This document shows, piece after piece, positions 26,143 through 34,761 of a stretch of DNA of 54,148 bases. Location: assembly GCF_002159835.1 (NCBI RefSeq), contig NZ_NFJL01000023.1, positions 1 through 54,148 of the forward strand, written 5' to 3'. Positions within the stretch are counted from its first letter, which is position 1; every line of letters begins with the position of its first letter. A program made the translations under genes and the position numbers. The notes beneath the pieces are model-generated. The model had not been told where the DNA came from, did not search any database, and saw only the letters and a list, made by a program, of their open reading frames with translations. The stretch comes from Blautia sp. An249. GTDB taxonomy: Bacteria > Bacillota > Clostridia > Lachnospirales > Lachnospiraceae.

Positions 26143-26544
26143 TTAACTCCTCTTTATAAAGGTTCCCTGGCATTTGGGACAGCAGATTTCGATCTTTCCC
26201 TTCCCTTTTGGAATGCGGATTTTCTGACCGCAGGACGGACATTTATAAATATGATACACTTTCCTTTGTTCCGCCATATATTTCTCTTTCTGAAACCACC
26301 GGCGCACTCCTGCCGTTTTATTTAAAAAGATCTGGTTTTCCGCGGCTCTCCTGGATATGTTTCTGGAGAACATCCGGAAATAACTGTACGCCAGCAGTAA
26401 AAATGCCAACAGTGTCAGCCAGTCTCTGCGCCAGAACATGGAAATAAGAATCACCACAATTGCTGCTCCCAACAGAAACTTATTGAAAGAATCTGTCCCG
26501 TATCTCCCCTGCATAAATCTGTAAAACTTATCTTTCATACTCAT
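26143..26544 (-). CDS. Small membrane protein with C-terminal zinc ribbon
   Basis: This 133-aa protein has two adjacent hydrophobic segments (about 23-38 and 42-58), a basic stretch, and a C-terminal zinc ribbon with C102-x2-C105 and C122-x2-C125. It is first in the operon with DUF5685 and the J-domain protein. The ribbon probably faces the cytosol. No enzymatic motif is seen and its role is unknown. A second ATG two codons in (26538) is a possible alternative start. Confidence 0.75.
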   Translation of the reverse strand: MSMKDKFYRFMQGRYGTDSFNKFLLGAAIVVILISMFWRRDWLTLLAFLLLAYSYFRMFSRNISRRAAENQIFLNKTAGVRRWFQKEKYMAEQRKVYHIYKCPSCGQKIRIPKGKGKIEICCPKCQGTFIKRS

Positions 26545-26588
26545 CCTGTCCTTTTCTTATTTCACTTCTTCTGTAATATTTATCTTGT

Positions 26589-26617
26589 ATCATATTCCGT
26601 TTTTAAGAGGTTGTAAA
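26589..26617 (-). promoter_or_regulatory. Promoter of the zinc-ribbon/DUF5685/J-domain operon
   Basis: TTTACA and TATGAT on the minus strand are 17 bp apart, lying 20 nt past the sdaAA stop, with about a 37-nt leader. Confidence 0.65.
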
Positions 26618-26636
26618 GCTTTTTTTGCCGGAAATT

Positions 26637-27509
26637 CTATAACCGGTTAAATTCTGCTGCAATGGCAAGTCCTTCGGGGGACGCTGCGATTCCCCCCATA
26701 GCCGTCTCCCTGAAATCGCTGGGCAGGCGTTTTCCTACCCGGTACATGGCCTCAATCACCTGATCGGCCGGGATAATACTGTCCTGTCCTGCCAGGGCCA
26801 GATCTGCACTTAAAAGAGCGTTCATGCTCTGGCTGGCATTTCGGAAGGAGCAGGGAACCTGTACCAGTCCCGCCACCGGATCACAGATCAGGCCCATGCA
26901 GTTTATCAGCGCTATAGCAAGGGCGCTTGCGCACTGCTCTTTCGTTCCTCCATATAAATAAACGCATCCTGCCGCCGAGATAGCCGCTGCCACGCCGCAT
27001 TCTGCCTGACATCCGCCTTCTGCCCCGCTGACGGTGGCGTTTTTGGTAATAATCGTTCCGAAACCCGCTGTCACCAGCAGCGCGTCCAGAATTTCTTTCT
27101 CCTCTGCCTGTTTTTTTCTGGCGGCATAACCGATAACTGCCGGAAGAATTCCACAGGCTCCCGCTGTAGGGGCCGCGCAGATTTTTCCCATAGATGCGTT
27201 CTGTTCGCTGGCAGAAAGAGCCGCCGCCATCATTTCATTTAATCCCTCTCCCAGAAGGGAACCTTCCTTTTTGCTGAATGTATACTGCCTGCTGCTCTGA
27301 CCCCGGATTAAAGGAGGCTGCATCTGCAAAGGCTGTTCCAGGGCGCGGCCGGAACTGTCTTCCATTACGCTCCAGTGTGCCCGCAGACGATCATAGATTT
27401 CTTCTTCTGTCTGATCGTTTAACTCCATTTCATTTTCCAGTATGATTTTATGAAGAGGCAGATTTCTTTCTTCTGCATCTTTTAACAACTGCTCTATATC
27501 TGTATACAT
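26637..27509 (-). CDS. sdaAA: L-serine dehydratase, iron-sulfur-dependent, alpha subunit
   Basis: This 290-aa subunit carries the [4Fe-4S] cluster used to deaminate L-serine to pyruvate and ammonia. Cluster-associated segments are GGCQAECG and CDPVAGLVQVPC. The conserved PTAGACGILPAV and SFRNASQSMNA regions are present. It follows sdaAB by 15 nt, the usual two-subunit arrangement of Firmicutes. Length is normal. Confidence 0.95.
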   Translation of the reverse strand: MYTDIEQLLKDAEERNLPLHKIILENEMELNDQTEEEIYDRLRAHWSVMEDSSGRALEQPLQMQPPLIRGQSSRQYTFSKKEGSLLGEGLNEMMAAALSASEQNASMGKICAAPTAGACGILPAVIGYAARKKQAEEKEILDALLVTAGFGTIITKNATVSGAEGGCQAECGVAAAISAAGCVYLYGGTKEQCASALAIALINCMGLICDPVAGLVQVPCSFRNASQSMNALLSADLALAGQDSIIPADQVIEAMYRVGKRLPSDFRETAMGGIAASPEGLAIAAEFNRL

Positions 27510-27524
27510 AGACTCCTCCTTTCT

Positions 27525-28193
27525 CTATTGTTCCGGATTGATTATCGTCACAGCCAGTATATTCGCCTGCCGCTTTAGCTGCTCTTCCACTTCCGGCGGA
27601 ATCTCCTGATCCATCTCAATCACTGTGCTGGCCACCTTGCCCTTTTCCTGCCTGGTCAGCTGCATGATACCGATATTTAGTCCCTGTTTCACCAGAACAC
27701 CGGAGATTTCATTAATCACACCTTTCACATCCCTCTGCTGGATAAGCAAAGTGGGACGTTCCGCGGTGATTCCTGCCTGCATTCCGTCAATCTTATGAAT
27801 CAGAATCCGGCCGCCCCCGATACTGCTGCCGATAATGACTCTCTTTTTTCCGTCTTCATAGAAAAAGGTAAGACGAACCGTATTCTCATGATAACCGGAA
27901 AGATCCGCTTTCTGAAACTCATAACAAAACTGATCTCTTTTAGCAATGGCAAACGCCTCCCGGATTCTCTCATCGTCTTCCCGGATTCCCATGGCTCCCG
28001 CCAGCAGCGCCTTATCCGTTCCATGCCCTTTTCCTGTTTTCTCAAAAGAACCGTGAAGTTCAAAGAGAACTTTTACAAACCCCTCGCCTGCAATTTTGGC
28101 TGCAATTCTCGCCAGTTTCGCCGCCCCGGCCGTATGGGAGCTGGACGGTCCAATCATAACAGGCCCTAAAACATCAAAAATGCTAATATCCAT
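27525..28193 (-). CDS. sdaAB: L-serine dehydratase, iron-sulfur-dependent, beta subunit
   Basis: This 222-aa protein begins with the family signature SIFDVLGPVMIGPSSSHTAGA. The C-terminal ACT domain (about 145-220) binds L-serine as an activator in related enzymes. It partners with SdaAA. A good promoter (28248-28276) lies upstream, so sdaAB-sdaAA is a separate transcript from aspartate kinase. Confidence 0.95.
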   Translation of the reverse strand: MDISIFDVLGPVMIGPSSSHTAGAAKLARIAAKIAGEGFVKVLFELHGSFEKTGKGHGTDKALLAGAMGIREDDERIREAFAIAKRDQFCYEFQKADLSGYHENTVRLTFFYEDGKKRVIIGSSIGGGRILIHKIDGMQAGITAERPTLLIQQRDVKGVINEISGVLVKQGLNIGIMQLTRQEKGKVASTVIEMDQEIPPEVEEQLKRQANILAVTIINPEQ

Positions 28194-28247
28194 AAGAAAC
28201 TCCTCTTCTCTGAAATTTTCAGCGCCTTATTCTATTCTTTCCCAATT

Positions 28248-28276
28248 ATCTTAACATGAATCCGCCTGATTGACAA
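28248..28276 (-). promoter_or_regulatory. Promoter of sdaAB-sdaAA
   Basis: TTGTCA and TAAGAT on the minus strand are separated by 17 bp, with about 48 nt to the leader end. Confidence 0.65.
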
Positions 28277-28285
28277 TTTTTTCAT

Positions 28286-28323
28286 AACAAAAGACGCCCG
28301 GAGCTTTATGCTCCGAAGCGCCC
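28286..28323 (-). terminator. Terminator of the aspartate kinase gene
   Basis: GGGCGCTTCGGAGC pairs imperfectly with GCTCCGGGCGTC around ATAAA, followed on the minus strand by TTTTGTT. Confidence 0.75.
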
Positions 28324-28338
28324 TTGCTTTCCCATTTA

Positions 28339-29658
28339 TTAAATTCTGGTCAATACGAAAATATCATAAATTGCCTTTACAGCAGCTTCAAATTCTCTGT
28401 TTTCCACACCGATGATGATGTTCAGTTCACTGGAGCCCTGATCAATCATTTTTACATTTACGTTGGCATGAGCCAGAGCAGAGAAAATACGGCCTGCAGT
28501 TCCCCGTGTGGATTTCATTCCCCGTCCTACTACGGCAATTAACGCCAGATCCGATTCCATTTCAATAAAGTCCGGTGCCACAGCCCGGTGGATTCCTGCC
28601 ACTACCTGCTGCTCCTTGGCTTCAAATTCATCCTGGTGAACGTATACAGTCATGGTATCAATTCCGGAGGGAACGTGTTCGAAGCTGATTCCCTGATCCT
28701 CGAATACCTGAAGAACCTTTCTGCCGAATCCAATCTCACTGTTCATCATGGATTTTTCAATATTAATTGAGCAGAAACCTTTCTTTCCTGCAATTCCTGT
28801 GATTGTATATTTTGGTTTTTTGCAGGTGCTCTCAACAATAAAGGTTCCCGGCGCATCCGGATCGTTGGTATTGCGGATATTAATGGGGATCCCTTCTTTT
28901 CTTACAGGGAAGATAGCTTCTTCATGAAGTACCGTAGCTCCCATATAAGATAATTCCCGAAGTTCCCGGTAAGTAATTGTCTCAATAACAGCCGGATCAT
29001 CTACAATGTGGGGATCGGTCACTAAGAATCCGGATACGTCTGTCCAGTTTTCATATACGTCCGCCTTTATGGCTTTTGCCACTAAGGAGCCGGTAACGTC
29101 AGAACCGCCTCTTGAGAATGTGCAGATGGTTCCGTCTTCTTTGGCTCCGTAAAATCCGGGAACGACTGCTTTTTCATTTTTGGAAAGAGCCTTTCCCAGA
29201 AGGCGATCCGTCTTCTCCGGATCAAATACACCGTTTTTGTCAAAGCGAATAACCGTTGCTGCATCAATAAAGGTATAACCCAGATATTCCGCCATGATAA
29301 TTCCGTTCAGGTATTCTCCCCGGGATGCGGCGTAATCCCTGCCTGCCTGTTCTTTGAACTTCTCTTCAATCACCTGAAATTCTTCTTCCAGTGACAGATT
29401 CAGTCCCAGTCCCTGAATGATCTCGTAATACCGCTCTTTAATCTCTTTCAGGTTCCCGGAGAAATCCTTTCCCTCCGCTGCCTTTCCATAGCATCCGTAT
29501 AAGAGATCGGTTACTTTCGTATCTCTGGAATTTCTCTTTCCCGGCGCGGAAGGTACCACATAACATCTGCTCTCATCGCTGCGGATAATGTTTCCCACTT
29601 TCTTAAACTGTTCCGCGCTGGCCAGAGAGCTGCCTCCGAATTTCACTACTTTTCTCAT
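28339..29658 (-). CDS. Aspartate kinase
   Basis: This 439-aa monofunctional aspartokinase has the amino-acid kinase domain (1 to about 280) with KFGGSSLAS near the N-terminus and FSRGGSDVTGS, then two C-terminal ACT domains (about 300-435). It phosphorylates L-aspartate, the first step to lysine, DAP, threonine and methionine. Serine-free YclM/ThrA-like length suggests a feedback-regulated isoform, but the controlling amino acid is not readable here. Ddh in the same window shares the DAP pathway, though not the operon. It has its own promoter and terminator. Confidence 0.93.
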   Translation of the reverse strand: MRKVVKFGGSSLASAEQFKKVGNIIRSDESRCYVVPSAPGKRNSRDTKVTDLLYGCYGKAAEGKDFSGNLKEIKERYYEIIQGLGLNLSLEEEFQVIEEKFKEQAGRDYAASRGEYLNGIIMAEYLGYTFIDAATVIRFDKNGVFDPEKTDRLLGKALSKNEKAVVPGFYGAKEDGTICTFSRGGSDVTGSLVAKAIKADVYENWTDVSGFLVTDPHIVDDPAVIETITYRELRELSYMGATVLHEEAIFPVRKEGIPINIRNTNDPDAPGTFIVESTCKKPKYTITGIAGKKGFCSINIEKSMMNSEIGFGRKVLQVFEDQGISFEHVPSGIDTMTVYVHQDEFEAKEQQVVAGIHRAVAPDFIEMESDLALIAVVGRGMKSTRGTAGRIFSALAHANVNVKMIDQGSSELNIIIGVENREFEAAVKAIYDIFVLTRI

Positions 29659-29713
29659 CTTTATCTCCTCGTTTCTCTTTTTTTACAACGATTTTCATAA
29701 ATATGTTTTTTAT

Positions 29714-29741
29714 TTTATAATGAAATCCGTACCTATTTCAA
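29714..29741 (-). promoter_or_regulatory. Promoter of the aspartate kinase gene
   Basis: TTGAAA and TATAAA on the minus strand are 16 bp apart in the 111-nt gap after galE. No lysine riboswitch is present in the short leader. Confidence 0.5.
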
Positions 29742-29769
29742 GTATTTTCTCATATTTTCCGGTATTTCC

Positions 29770-30789
29770 TCAGGCTTCTCCGTATCCATTGGGATTTTTG
29801 CTCTGCCATCTCCAGGAATCCTGGCACATTTCTTCAATTCCATACTCTGCTTCCCAGCCAAGCTCTTCTTTTGCCTTTGTGGGATCGCAGTAGCAGGAAG
29901 CAATATCTCCGGCTCTTCTTGGCTTAATCTGATACTTCAGAGGATGGCCGCAGGCCTTTTCGAAGGCATGGATCACCTGAAGTACACTGTATCCGTTACC
30001 GGTTCCCAGATTATAAATGCTGACGCCCTCTTTATCTTTCAGTTTTTCAATGGCTTTTACATGACCTTTTGCCAGGTCAACCACATGGATATAGTCTCTG
30101 ACTCCTGTGCCGTCGGGAGTGTCATAATCATCGCCGAAGACCCCTACGCATTCCAGTTTTCCGATAGCTACCTGTGCCACGTACGGAAGCAGATTGTTGG
30201 GAATTCCTTTGGGATCTTCTCCCAGAAGACCGCTTTTGTGTGCTCCGATAGGATTAAAGTAACGAAGAAGAATCACATTCCACTGGAGATCGGATTTCTG
30301 AATATCTGTCAGAATCTGTTCCAGCATCCATTTTGTCCATCCATAAGGATTGGTGCAGGTTCCCTTGGGACAGTCCTCTGTAATGGGTACAAAGGCCGGA
30401 TCTCCGTAAACAGTAGCGGAAGAACTGAAGATAATATTCTTCACCTGATGCTCCTTCATCACCTGGCAGAGATTTAAGGTACCTGCCAGATTATTCTCAT
30501 AATATTCCATGGGCTTTGCCACAGATTCGCCCACTGCCTTCAGTCCGGCGAAATGGATAACCGCGTCCACCTTTTCCTGGTCAAAGATGTTTCCCATTGC
30601 CTCTTTATCACGAATATCTGCTTCATAAAATACTACGCTTTTTCCTGTAATCTGCTGAACTCTTTCCACAGCTTTGGGGCTTGCGTTATACAGATTATCC
30701 ACAATTACCACTTCGTATCCCGCATTTAAAAGTTCCACACAGGTGTGGCTTCCGATATATCCGGCTCCTCCGGTAACTAAAATTCTCAT
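29770..30789 (-). CDS. galE: UDP-glucose 4-epimerase
   Basis: This 339-aa short-chain dehydrogenase-fold enzyme uses bound NAD to interconvert UDP-glucose and UDP-galactose. It has the Rossmann motif TGGAGYIGSH at residues 6-15, the SSSATVYG segment and the catalytic YxxxK in NPYGWTKWM. It is the last gene of galK-galT-galE, with 24 nt between galT and galE. It completes the Leloir pathway by recycling UDP-galactose. Confidence 0.96.
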   Translation of the reverse strand: MRILVTGGAGYIGSHTCVELLNAGYEVVIVDNLYNASPKAVERVQQITGKSVVFYEADIRDKEAMGNIFDQEKVDAVIHFAGLKAVGESVAKPMEYYENNLAGTLNLCQVMKEHQVKNIIFSSSATVYGDPAFVPITEDCPKGTCTNPYGWTKWMLEQILTDIQKSDLQWNVILLRYFNPIGAHKSGLLGEDPKGIPNNLLPYVAQVAIGKLECVGVFGDDYDTPDGTGVRDYIHVVDLAKGHVKAIEKLKDKEGVSIYNLGTGNGYSVLQVIHAFEKACGHPLKYQIKPRRAGDIASCYCDPTKAKEELGWEAEYGIEEMCQDSWRWQSKNPNGYGEA

Positions 30790-30813
30790 GGTAAGACTCC
30801 TCCTTTTCTTCTT

Positions 30814-32307
30814 TTACAGTTTCTCTATAAACCGCATAAATGCCTCTCTTCCCTCAGGAGTGCATTTATAAACACCCGCATCTTCCAGTACATGGACGAA
30901 AACCTGTCCGATTTCTTCTTTCAATATATCCATCACATTTTCCCTGTTTATGTCCGGATACTTGGGAATGAAGGTTTCCACCCAGGCTGCGTGTTTCTGT
31001 ATCCGCTCGTCTTCATTCATATCCTTCTTATCCAGTATGGCCTGGGCTAACAGCTCCATCTCCCCTTTCAGTCTGGCCGGAAGGACTGCCAGTCCCATCA
31101 CCTCTATCAGACCGATATTTTCCTTTTTAATATTATGGTACTGGGCATGGGGATGATATACGCCCAGAGGGTATTTTTCTGTGGTAATATTATTTCTCAG
31201 GGCCAGATCCAACTGGAAATACTCCCCTTTCTTCCGGGCAATGGGAGTAATGGTATTGTGCGGCTCCCCGTCCGTCTGGGCAAACAGGAAGGCATCCGGA
31301 TCGGAGTAGGATCTCCAGGTTTTCAGAATATGATCCGCCAGATCAATCAGCCGGTCTTCCTCCTTGCTTTCTATTCTTATGACAGAGAGAGGCCAGTTTA
31401 AAATCCCCGCCTTTACATCCTCAAATCCGGGAATCTGAAATTCCTTTTCTATTGGAGCCATAGCCATGGCAAAGGTGTAGTTTCCCCCCTGGTAGTGATC
31501 ATGGGTTAAAATGGAGCCTCCCACAATGGGCAGATCCGCATTGGAACCGATAAAATAATGGGGCAGAAACTTCAGGAAATCCAGAAGTTTAACAAAGGTA
31601 TTCCTGTCAATCTTCATGGGTACATGCTCGCCGCAGAACACAATACAGTGTTCATTATAATACACATAGGGAGAATATTGGAATCCCCATTTCTTTTCCT
31701 GGATAGTAAGAGGAATGACTCTGTGGTTCTGGCGGGCGGGATGGTTCATTCTGCCTGCGTATCCCACATTTTCTTTACACAAAAGACATTTGGGATACCC
31801 GGACTGAGCCATTTTCTTGGCCGCTGCAATGTCTTTGGGATCTTTTTCCGGTTTGGATAAATTGATGGAAATATCAATTTTCCCATAGGGACTGTCTACC
31901 TGCCAGCGAACGTCTTTTTTAATCCGGTATCTGCGGATATAATCGGAATCCTGGCTGAGTTTGTAAAAATAGTCGGTGGCTTTTTTCGGGCTTTCCTGGT
32001 AAAGCCGGTAAAACTTCTCTGTTACCACACTGGGCGGCTCCACCAGACATCCCATTAATTTGGTATCAAATAAATCCCTGGCTGTAATACTTCCGGCATC
32101 AATCAGCCCTTTTTCTCCTGCCAGTTCCAGAAGCTCTCCCAGAATCTCCTCCAGGGAATCTGTCTCCTCCAGAACTTCTTCCTCTTCATAGGAGTCTTCC
32201 TGAAGGACCTCCAGAATCCGGTTGGTCACATAGATCCGGTCTTCCTCATTTACCAGACCTGTACGAATTCCATATTCCACAAGTTTTGTGACTGCTTTTC
32301 CTGCCAT
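30814..32307 (-). CDS. galT: UDP-glucose-hexose-1-phosphate uridylyltransferase (class II GalT)
   Basis: This 497-aa protein has the length of the Firmicute GalT class, distinct from the about 350-aa E. coli type. It transfers UMP between UDP-glucose and galactose-1-phosphate. Family motifs are ENVGYAGRMNHPARQNHR and the active-site histidine region GGSILTHDHYQGG. The start at 32307 follows an AGGAGGG; an earlier ATG adds eight residues. It lies 13 nt after galK. Confidence 0.95.
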   Translation of the reverse strand: MAGKAVTKLVEYGIRTGLVNEEDRIYVTNRILEVLQEDSYEEEEVLEETDSLEEILGELLELAGEKGLIDAGSITARDLFDTKLMGCLVEPPSVVTEKFYRLYQESPKKATDYFYKLSQDSDYIRRYRIKKDVRWQVDSPYGKIDISINLSKPEKDPKDIAAAKKMAQSGYPKCLLCKENVGYAGRMNHPARQNHRVIPLTIQEKKWGFQYSPYVYYNEHCIVFCGEHVPMKIDRNTFVKLLDFLKFLPHYFIGSNADLPIVGGSILTHDHYQGGNYTFAMAMAPIEKEFQIPGFEDVKAGILNWPLSVIRIESKEEDRLIDLADHILKTWRSYSDPDAFLFAQTDGEPHNTITPIARKKGEYFQLDLALRNNITTEKYPLGVYHPHAQYHNIKKENIGLIEVMGLAVLPARLKGEMELLAQAILDKKDMNEDERIQKHAAWVETFIPKYPDINRENVMDILKEEIGQVFVHVLEDAGVYKCTPEGREAFMRFIEKL

Positions 32308-32320
32308 CTGACTCCCTCCT

Positions 32321-33490
32321 TTACTCCTCAATCCTATAAGCTCCCGCTCCGATGTCTACCACATAGAAATCTGCCGGGTACCCGATTTTCTCTTCATATG
32401 CCTTGCCCACACTGGCAATAAAGTTATCTACTGCGTCATTTTTCACAATGCTGACGGTACAGCCCCCGAATCCGGCTCCGGTCATGCGGGAACCGATAAC
32501 GCCTTCACATTTCCAGGCTTCTTCCACCAGGGTGTCCAGTTCCACTCCTGTCACCTCATAGTCATCCCGCAGAGAAACATGGGATTCATTCATCAGTCTG
32601 CCGAAAAGTTCGATTTCATTTTTGTTCAGCGCCTCCACTGCCTGCAGGGTTCTCTGATTTTCCAGAACGGCATGTCTTGCTCTTTGCACGCAGATGGGAC
32701 GTCTGATAGCTCCTTTTACCTGTTCAAAGGTTTCTTCCGTCAGTTCTCCCAGGTTTTTAATGGGCATAACCTTCTGAATATCTTTTAACGCCTCTTCACA
32801 TTCGCTGCGCCGTTCATTATATTTGGAATCTCCCAGTCCTCTTTTCTTGTTGCTGCAGGCAATCAGTACCTTGGCGTCTGTAAGCTGCACCGGTACATAC
32901 TGATAGGATAAATCTGCCGTATCCAGGAAAATCGCATGGCCTTCTTTTCCCATGGCGCAGGCAAACTGATCCATAATTCCACAATTAACGCCGTTGTAAC
33001 GGTTTTCCGCATACTGTCCCCAAAGAGCAATGTCCGTCATGGTTACCTGGTCAAATCCGAACATGGTTTTCAGCATCAGCCCTGTTGCCACTTCCAGGGA
33101 AGCAGAAGAGGACAGTCCGGAACCATTGGGAATATTTCCGTATACTAAAACATCCATCCCATAATTGATTTCAAATCCTTTCTGCTGAAACGCCCATATG
33201 ACTCCTTTGGGATAATTGGTCCAGCGATCTTCCTTTTTCCAGGTCAGTTCGTCCAGACTGGTAACAAATACCCCTGCTTTCTCAAAATTCACAGAGAAAA
33301 AACGAAGAGTTCTGTCTTCTCTCTTTCTGGCCAGCATGTAAGTTCCGATAGTCAGGGCACAGGGAAATACATGACCGCCGTTATAATCGGTATGCTCCCC
33401 AATCAGATTCACTCTTCCCGGTGAAAAGATACATTCCACCTGACCGTCGCCATAGTACTCTTTGAATTTCTGTTTTAATTCCTGCAGCAT
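32321..33490 (-). CDS. galK: Galactokinase
   Basis: This 389-aa GHMP kinase phosphorylates galactose at C1 with ATP. The galactokinase signature GRVNLIGEHTDYNGG is at residues 25-39, the ATP loop GSGLSSSASLE follows, and the C-terminal GHMP motif is RMTGAGFGGC. The start at 33490 has AGGAG; the open frame extends about 105 codons upstream through the promoter and is not coding. It is first in the gal operon, divergent from an AraC regulator. Confidence 0.96.
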   Translation of the reverse strand: MLQELKQKFKEYYGDGQVECIFSPGRVNLIGEHTDYNGGHVFPCALTIGTYMLARKREDRTLRFFSVNFEKAGVFVTSLDELTWKKEDRWTNYPKGVIWAFQQKGFEINYGMDVLVYGNIPNGSGLSSSASLEVATGLMLKTMFGFDQVTMTDIALWGQYAENRYNGVNCGIMDQFACAMGKEGHAIFLDTADLSYQYVPVQLTDAKVLIACSNKKRGLGDSKYNERRSECEEALKDIQKVMPIKNLGELTEETFEQVKGAIRRPICVQRARHAVLENQRTLQAVEALNKNEIELFGRLMNESHVSLRDDYEVTGVELDTLVEEAWKCEGVIGSRMTGAGFGGCTVSIVKNDAVDNFIASVGKAYEEKIGYPADFYVVDIGAGAYRIEE

Positions 33491-33518
33491 AGCAAACTCC
33501 TTTCTTTTTTTACCGCTC

Positions 33519-33548
33519 TTGACATCTCTTTTTATTTGTAAGTATAAT
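33519..33548 (+). promoter_or_regulatory. Promoter of the AraC-family gene
   Basis: TTGACA and TATAAT are separated by 18 bp. The -10 (33543-33548) overlaps the -10 of the divergent gal promoter. Confidence 0.75.
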
Positions 33549-33569
33549 GAGCAAAGGAAACAATTACAA
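33541..33569 (-). promoter_or_regulatory. Promoter of galK-galT-galE
   Basis: TTGTAA and TATACT on the minus strand are separated by 17 bp. Four bases of the -10 (33543-33546) are shared with the plus-strand -10, so polymerase can occupy only one promoter at a time. Confidence 0.75.
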
Positions 33570-33610
33570 GAAATATCATCGGTAAAACTATAACGATATT
33601 GAGGTATTCT

Positions 33611-34504
33611 ATGCAGATACAAACCAATTCCCAAAGAAAAGAAGTAAAGGAACACGGAACCTATTCTTTTCCGGTGATGGTAAGCTATGAAACCCTGAAC
33701 GCCTATGAAAATGCTTCCTTTTTCTGGCACTGGCATCCGGAAATCGAACTGACTCTCATTCTGGAAGGAGATATTCAGTACCAGATTCAGGAACACCTTT
33801 ATCATTTACATGCCGGCCAGGGAATTTTCTGTAATTCCAATATGCTTCACACCGGAAAAAGAGGAGACAGTGACAACTGCATTTACATTTCCATCACCTT
33901 TCATCCCCGGATTCTCTATGGGTTTGAATCCAGCGTGATACAGAGTAAATATGTCACTCCCATTACAGAGAATCCCAATCTGTCCTCTATCCTGTTTCTT
34001 CCGGAGGTTCCCTGGCAGAAACAGATTCTGGAAGAAATGGCATCCATCTGGGAACTTTCCGGAAATCCCCCTAATACTCTGGAACTACAGCTTCAGCAGC
34101 GACTTTTATCTGTCTGGGGAAAGCTCTGTGAACACGTAAATATGTCGCCTCCTGATTCAGACTCTCTGATCCGAAGCCGGCTGCGGCTCCATCAGATTTT
34201 ATCGTATATTCAGGAACACTATCAGGAGAAGCTGACACTGGAGGAAATCTCTGCACAGATTCATCTGTGTAAAAGTGAATGCTGCCGGTTTTTCAAATCC
34301 CAGATGAAAGTCTCCCTTTTCCAGTATCTCCTCCGCTACCGCATTGAGCAAAGTCTCCCTCTCCTGCAGGATACGGAATTAAGCATTACCGAAATTGCTC
34401 TGCAGACGGGATTCTCCAATCCCTGTTACTATGGAAAAATCTTTAAAGAAGAAATGAATTGTACGCCCCGCCAGTACCGCAGGAAAACTTCCGGAAGCAA
34501 GTAA
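33611..34504 (+). CDS. AraC family transcriptional regulator with cupin sensor
   Basis: The protein is 297 aa. The N-terminal cupin-like ligand domain (about 15-150) has HWHPEIELTLILEG and a following HLHAGQGIF-type turn. The C-terminal double helix-turn-helix (about 195-295) has LTLEEISAQIHL and ITEIALQTGFSNPCYYGKIFK. The ATG at 33611 follows GAGG by 6 nt. A TTG 12 nt upstream is in frame but lies in the SD region. It is divergent from galKTE and is a good candidate for controlling galactose (or a galactoside) use. The ligand is inferred from position only. Confidence 0.88.
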   Translation: MQIQTNSQRKEVKEHGTYSFPVMVSYETLNAYENASFFWHWHPEIELTLILEGDIQYQIQEHLYHLHAGQGIFCNSNMLHTGKRGDSDNCIYISITFHPRILYGFESSVIQSKYVTPITENPNLSSILFLPEVPWQKQILEEMASIWELSGNPPNTLELQLQQRLLSVWGKLCEHVNMSPPDSDSLIRSRLRLHQILSYIQEHYQEKLTLEEISAQIHLCKSECCRFFKSQMKVSLFQYLLRYRIEQSLPLLQDTELSITEIALQTGFSNPCYYGKIFKEEMNCTPRQYRRKTSGSK

Positions 34505-34725
34505 TTTCCTATTAAAATCAGGGTGTCAAAAGTCCCTTCTGGAATTATGATTCGGTAAAATACACAAAATCATCCGGACGTCGCGACTTTGCGCACAATG
34601 GAGAGGAGACTCAGGGAATCGTGGAAGCCTTTGCTGAACATGATTTCCGGTTTCGGAGGCTCATCGGAATGTTTTTGTGCGCTTCGCGCGGAAGGATATT
34701 TTGTGCATTTTGCCAAGTATAGAAA
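34505..34725. other. Intergenic stretch without a recognisable gene
   Basis: Between the AraC gene and the dnaB terminator I see no credible ORF. At 34503-34514 there is one arm (AATTTCCTATTA) of the dispersed palindrome found elsewhere in the window. The remainder has GC-rich scraps such as GTGCGCTTCGCGCGG and looks like degenerate repeat or relic DNA. Confidence 0.5.
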
Positions 34726-34726
34726 A

Positions 34727-34760
34727 AACTGTTATAGAAGTGACTCTATAACAGTTTCTT
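34727..34760. terminator. Bidirectional terminator between the AraC gene and dnaB
   Basis: The 12-bp arms AACTGTTATAGA and its complement enclose a 6-nt loop. On the minus strand TTTTTT follows (after dnaB). On the plus strand TCTTTTT follows. Confidence 0.85.
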
Positions 34761-34761
34761 T

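Noticed and set aside
29659..29769. Lysine riboswitch before the aspartate kinase
   Set aside because: The gap is only 111 nt and filled by a promoter; no L-box motifs are visible.
33491..33805. Extended N-terminus of galactokinase
   Set aside because: It would translate the divergent promoters and part of the AraC gene; the SD and family start are at 33490.
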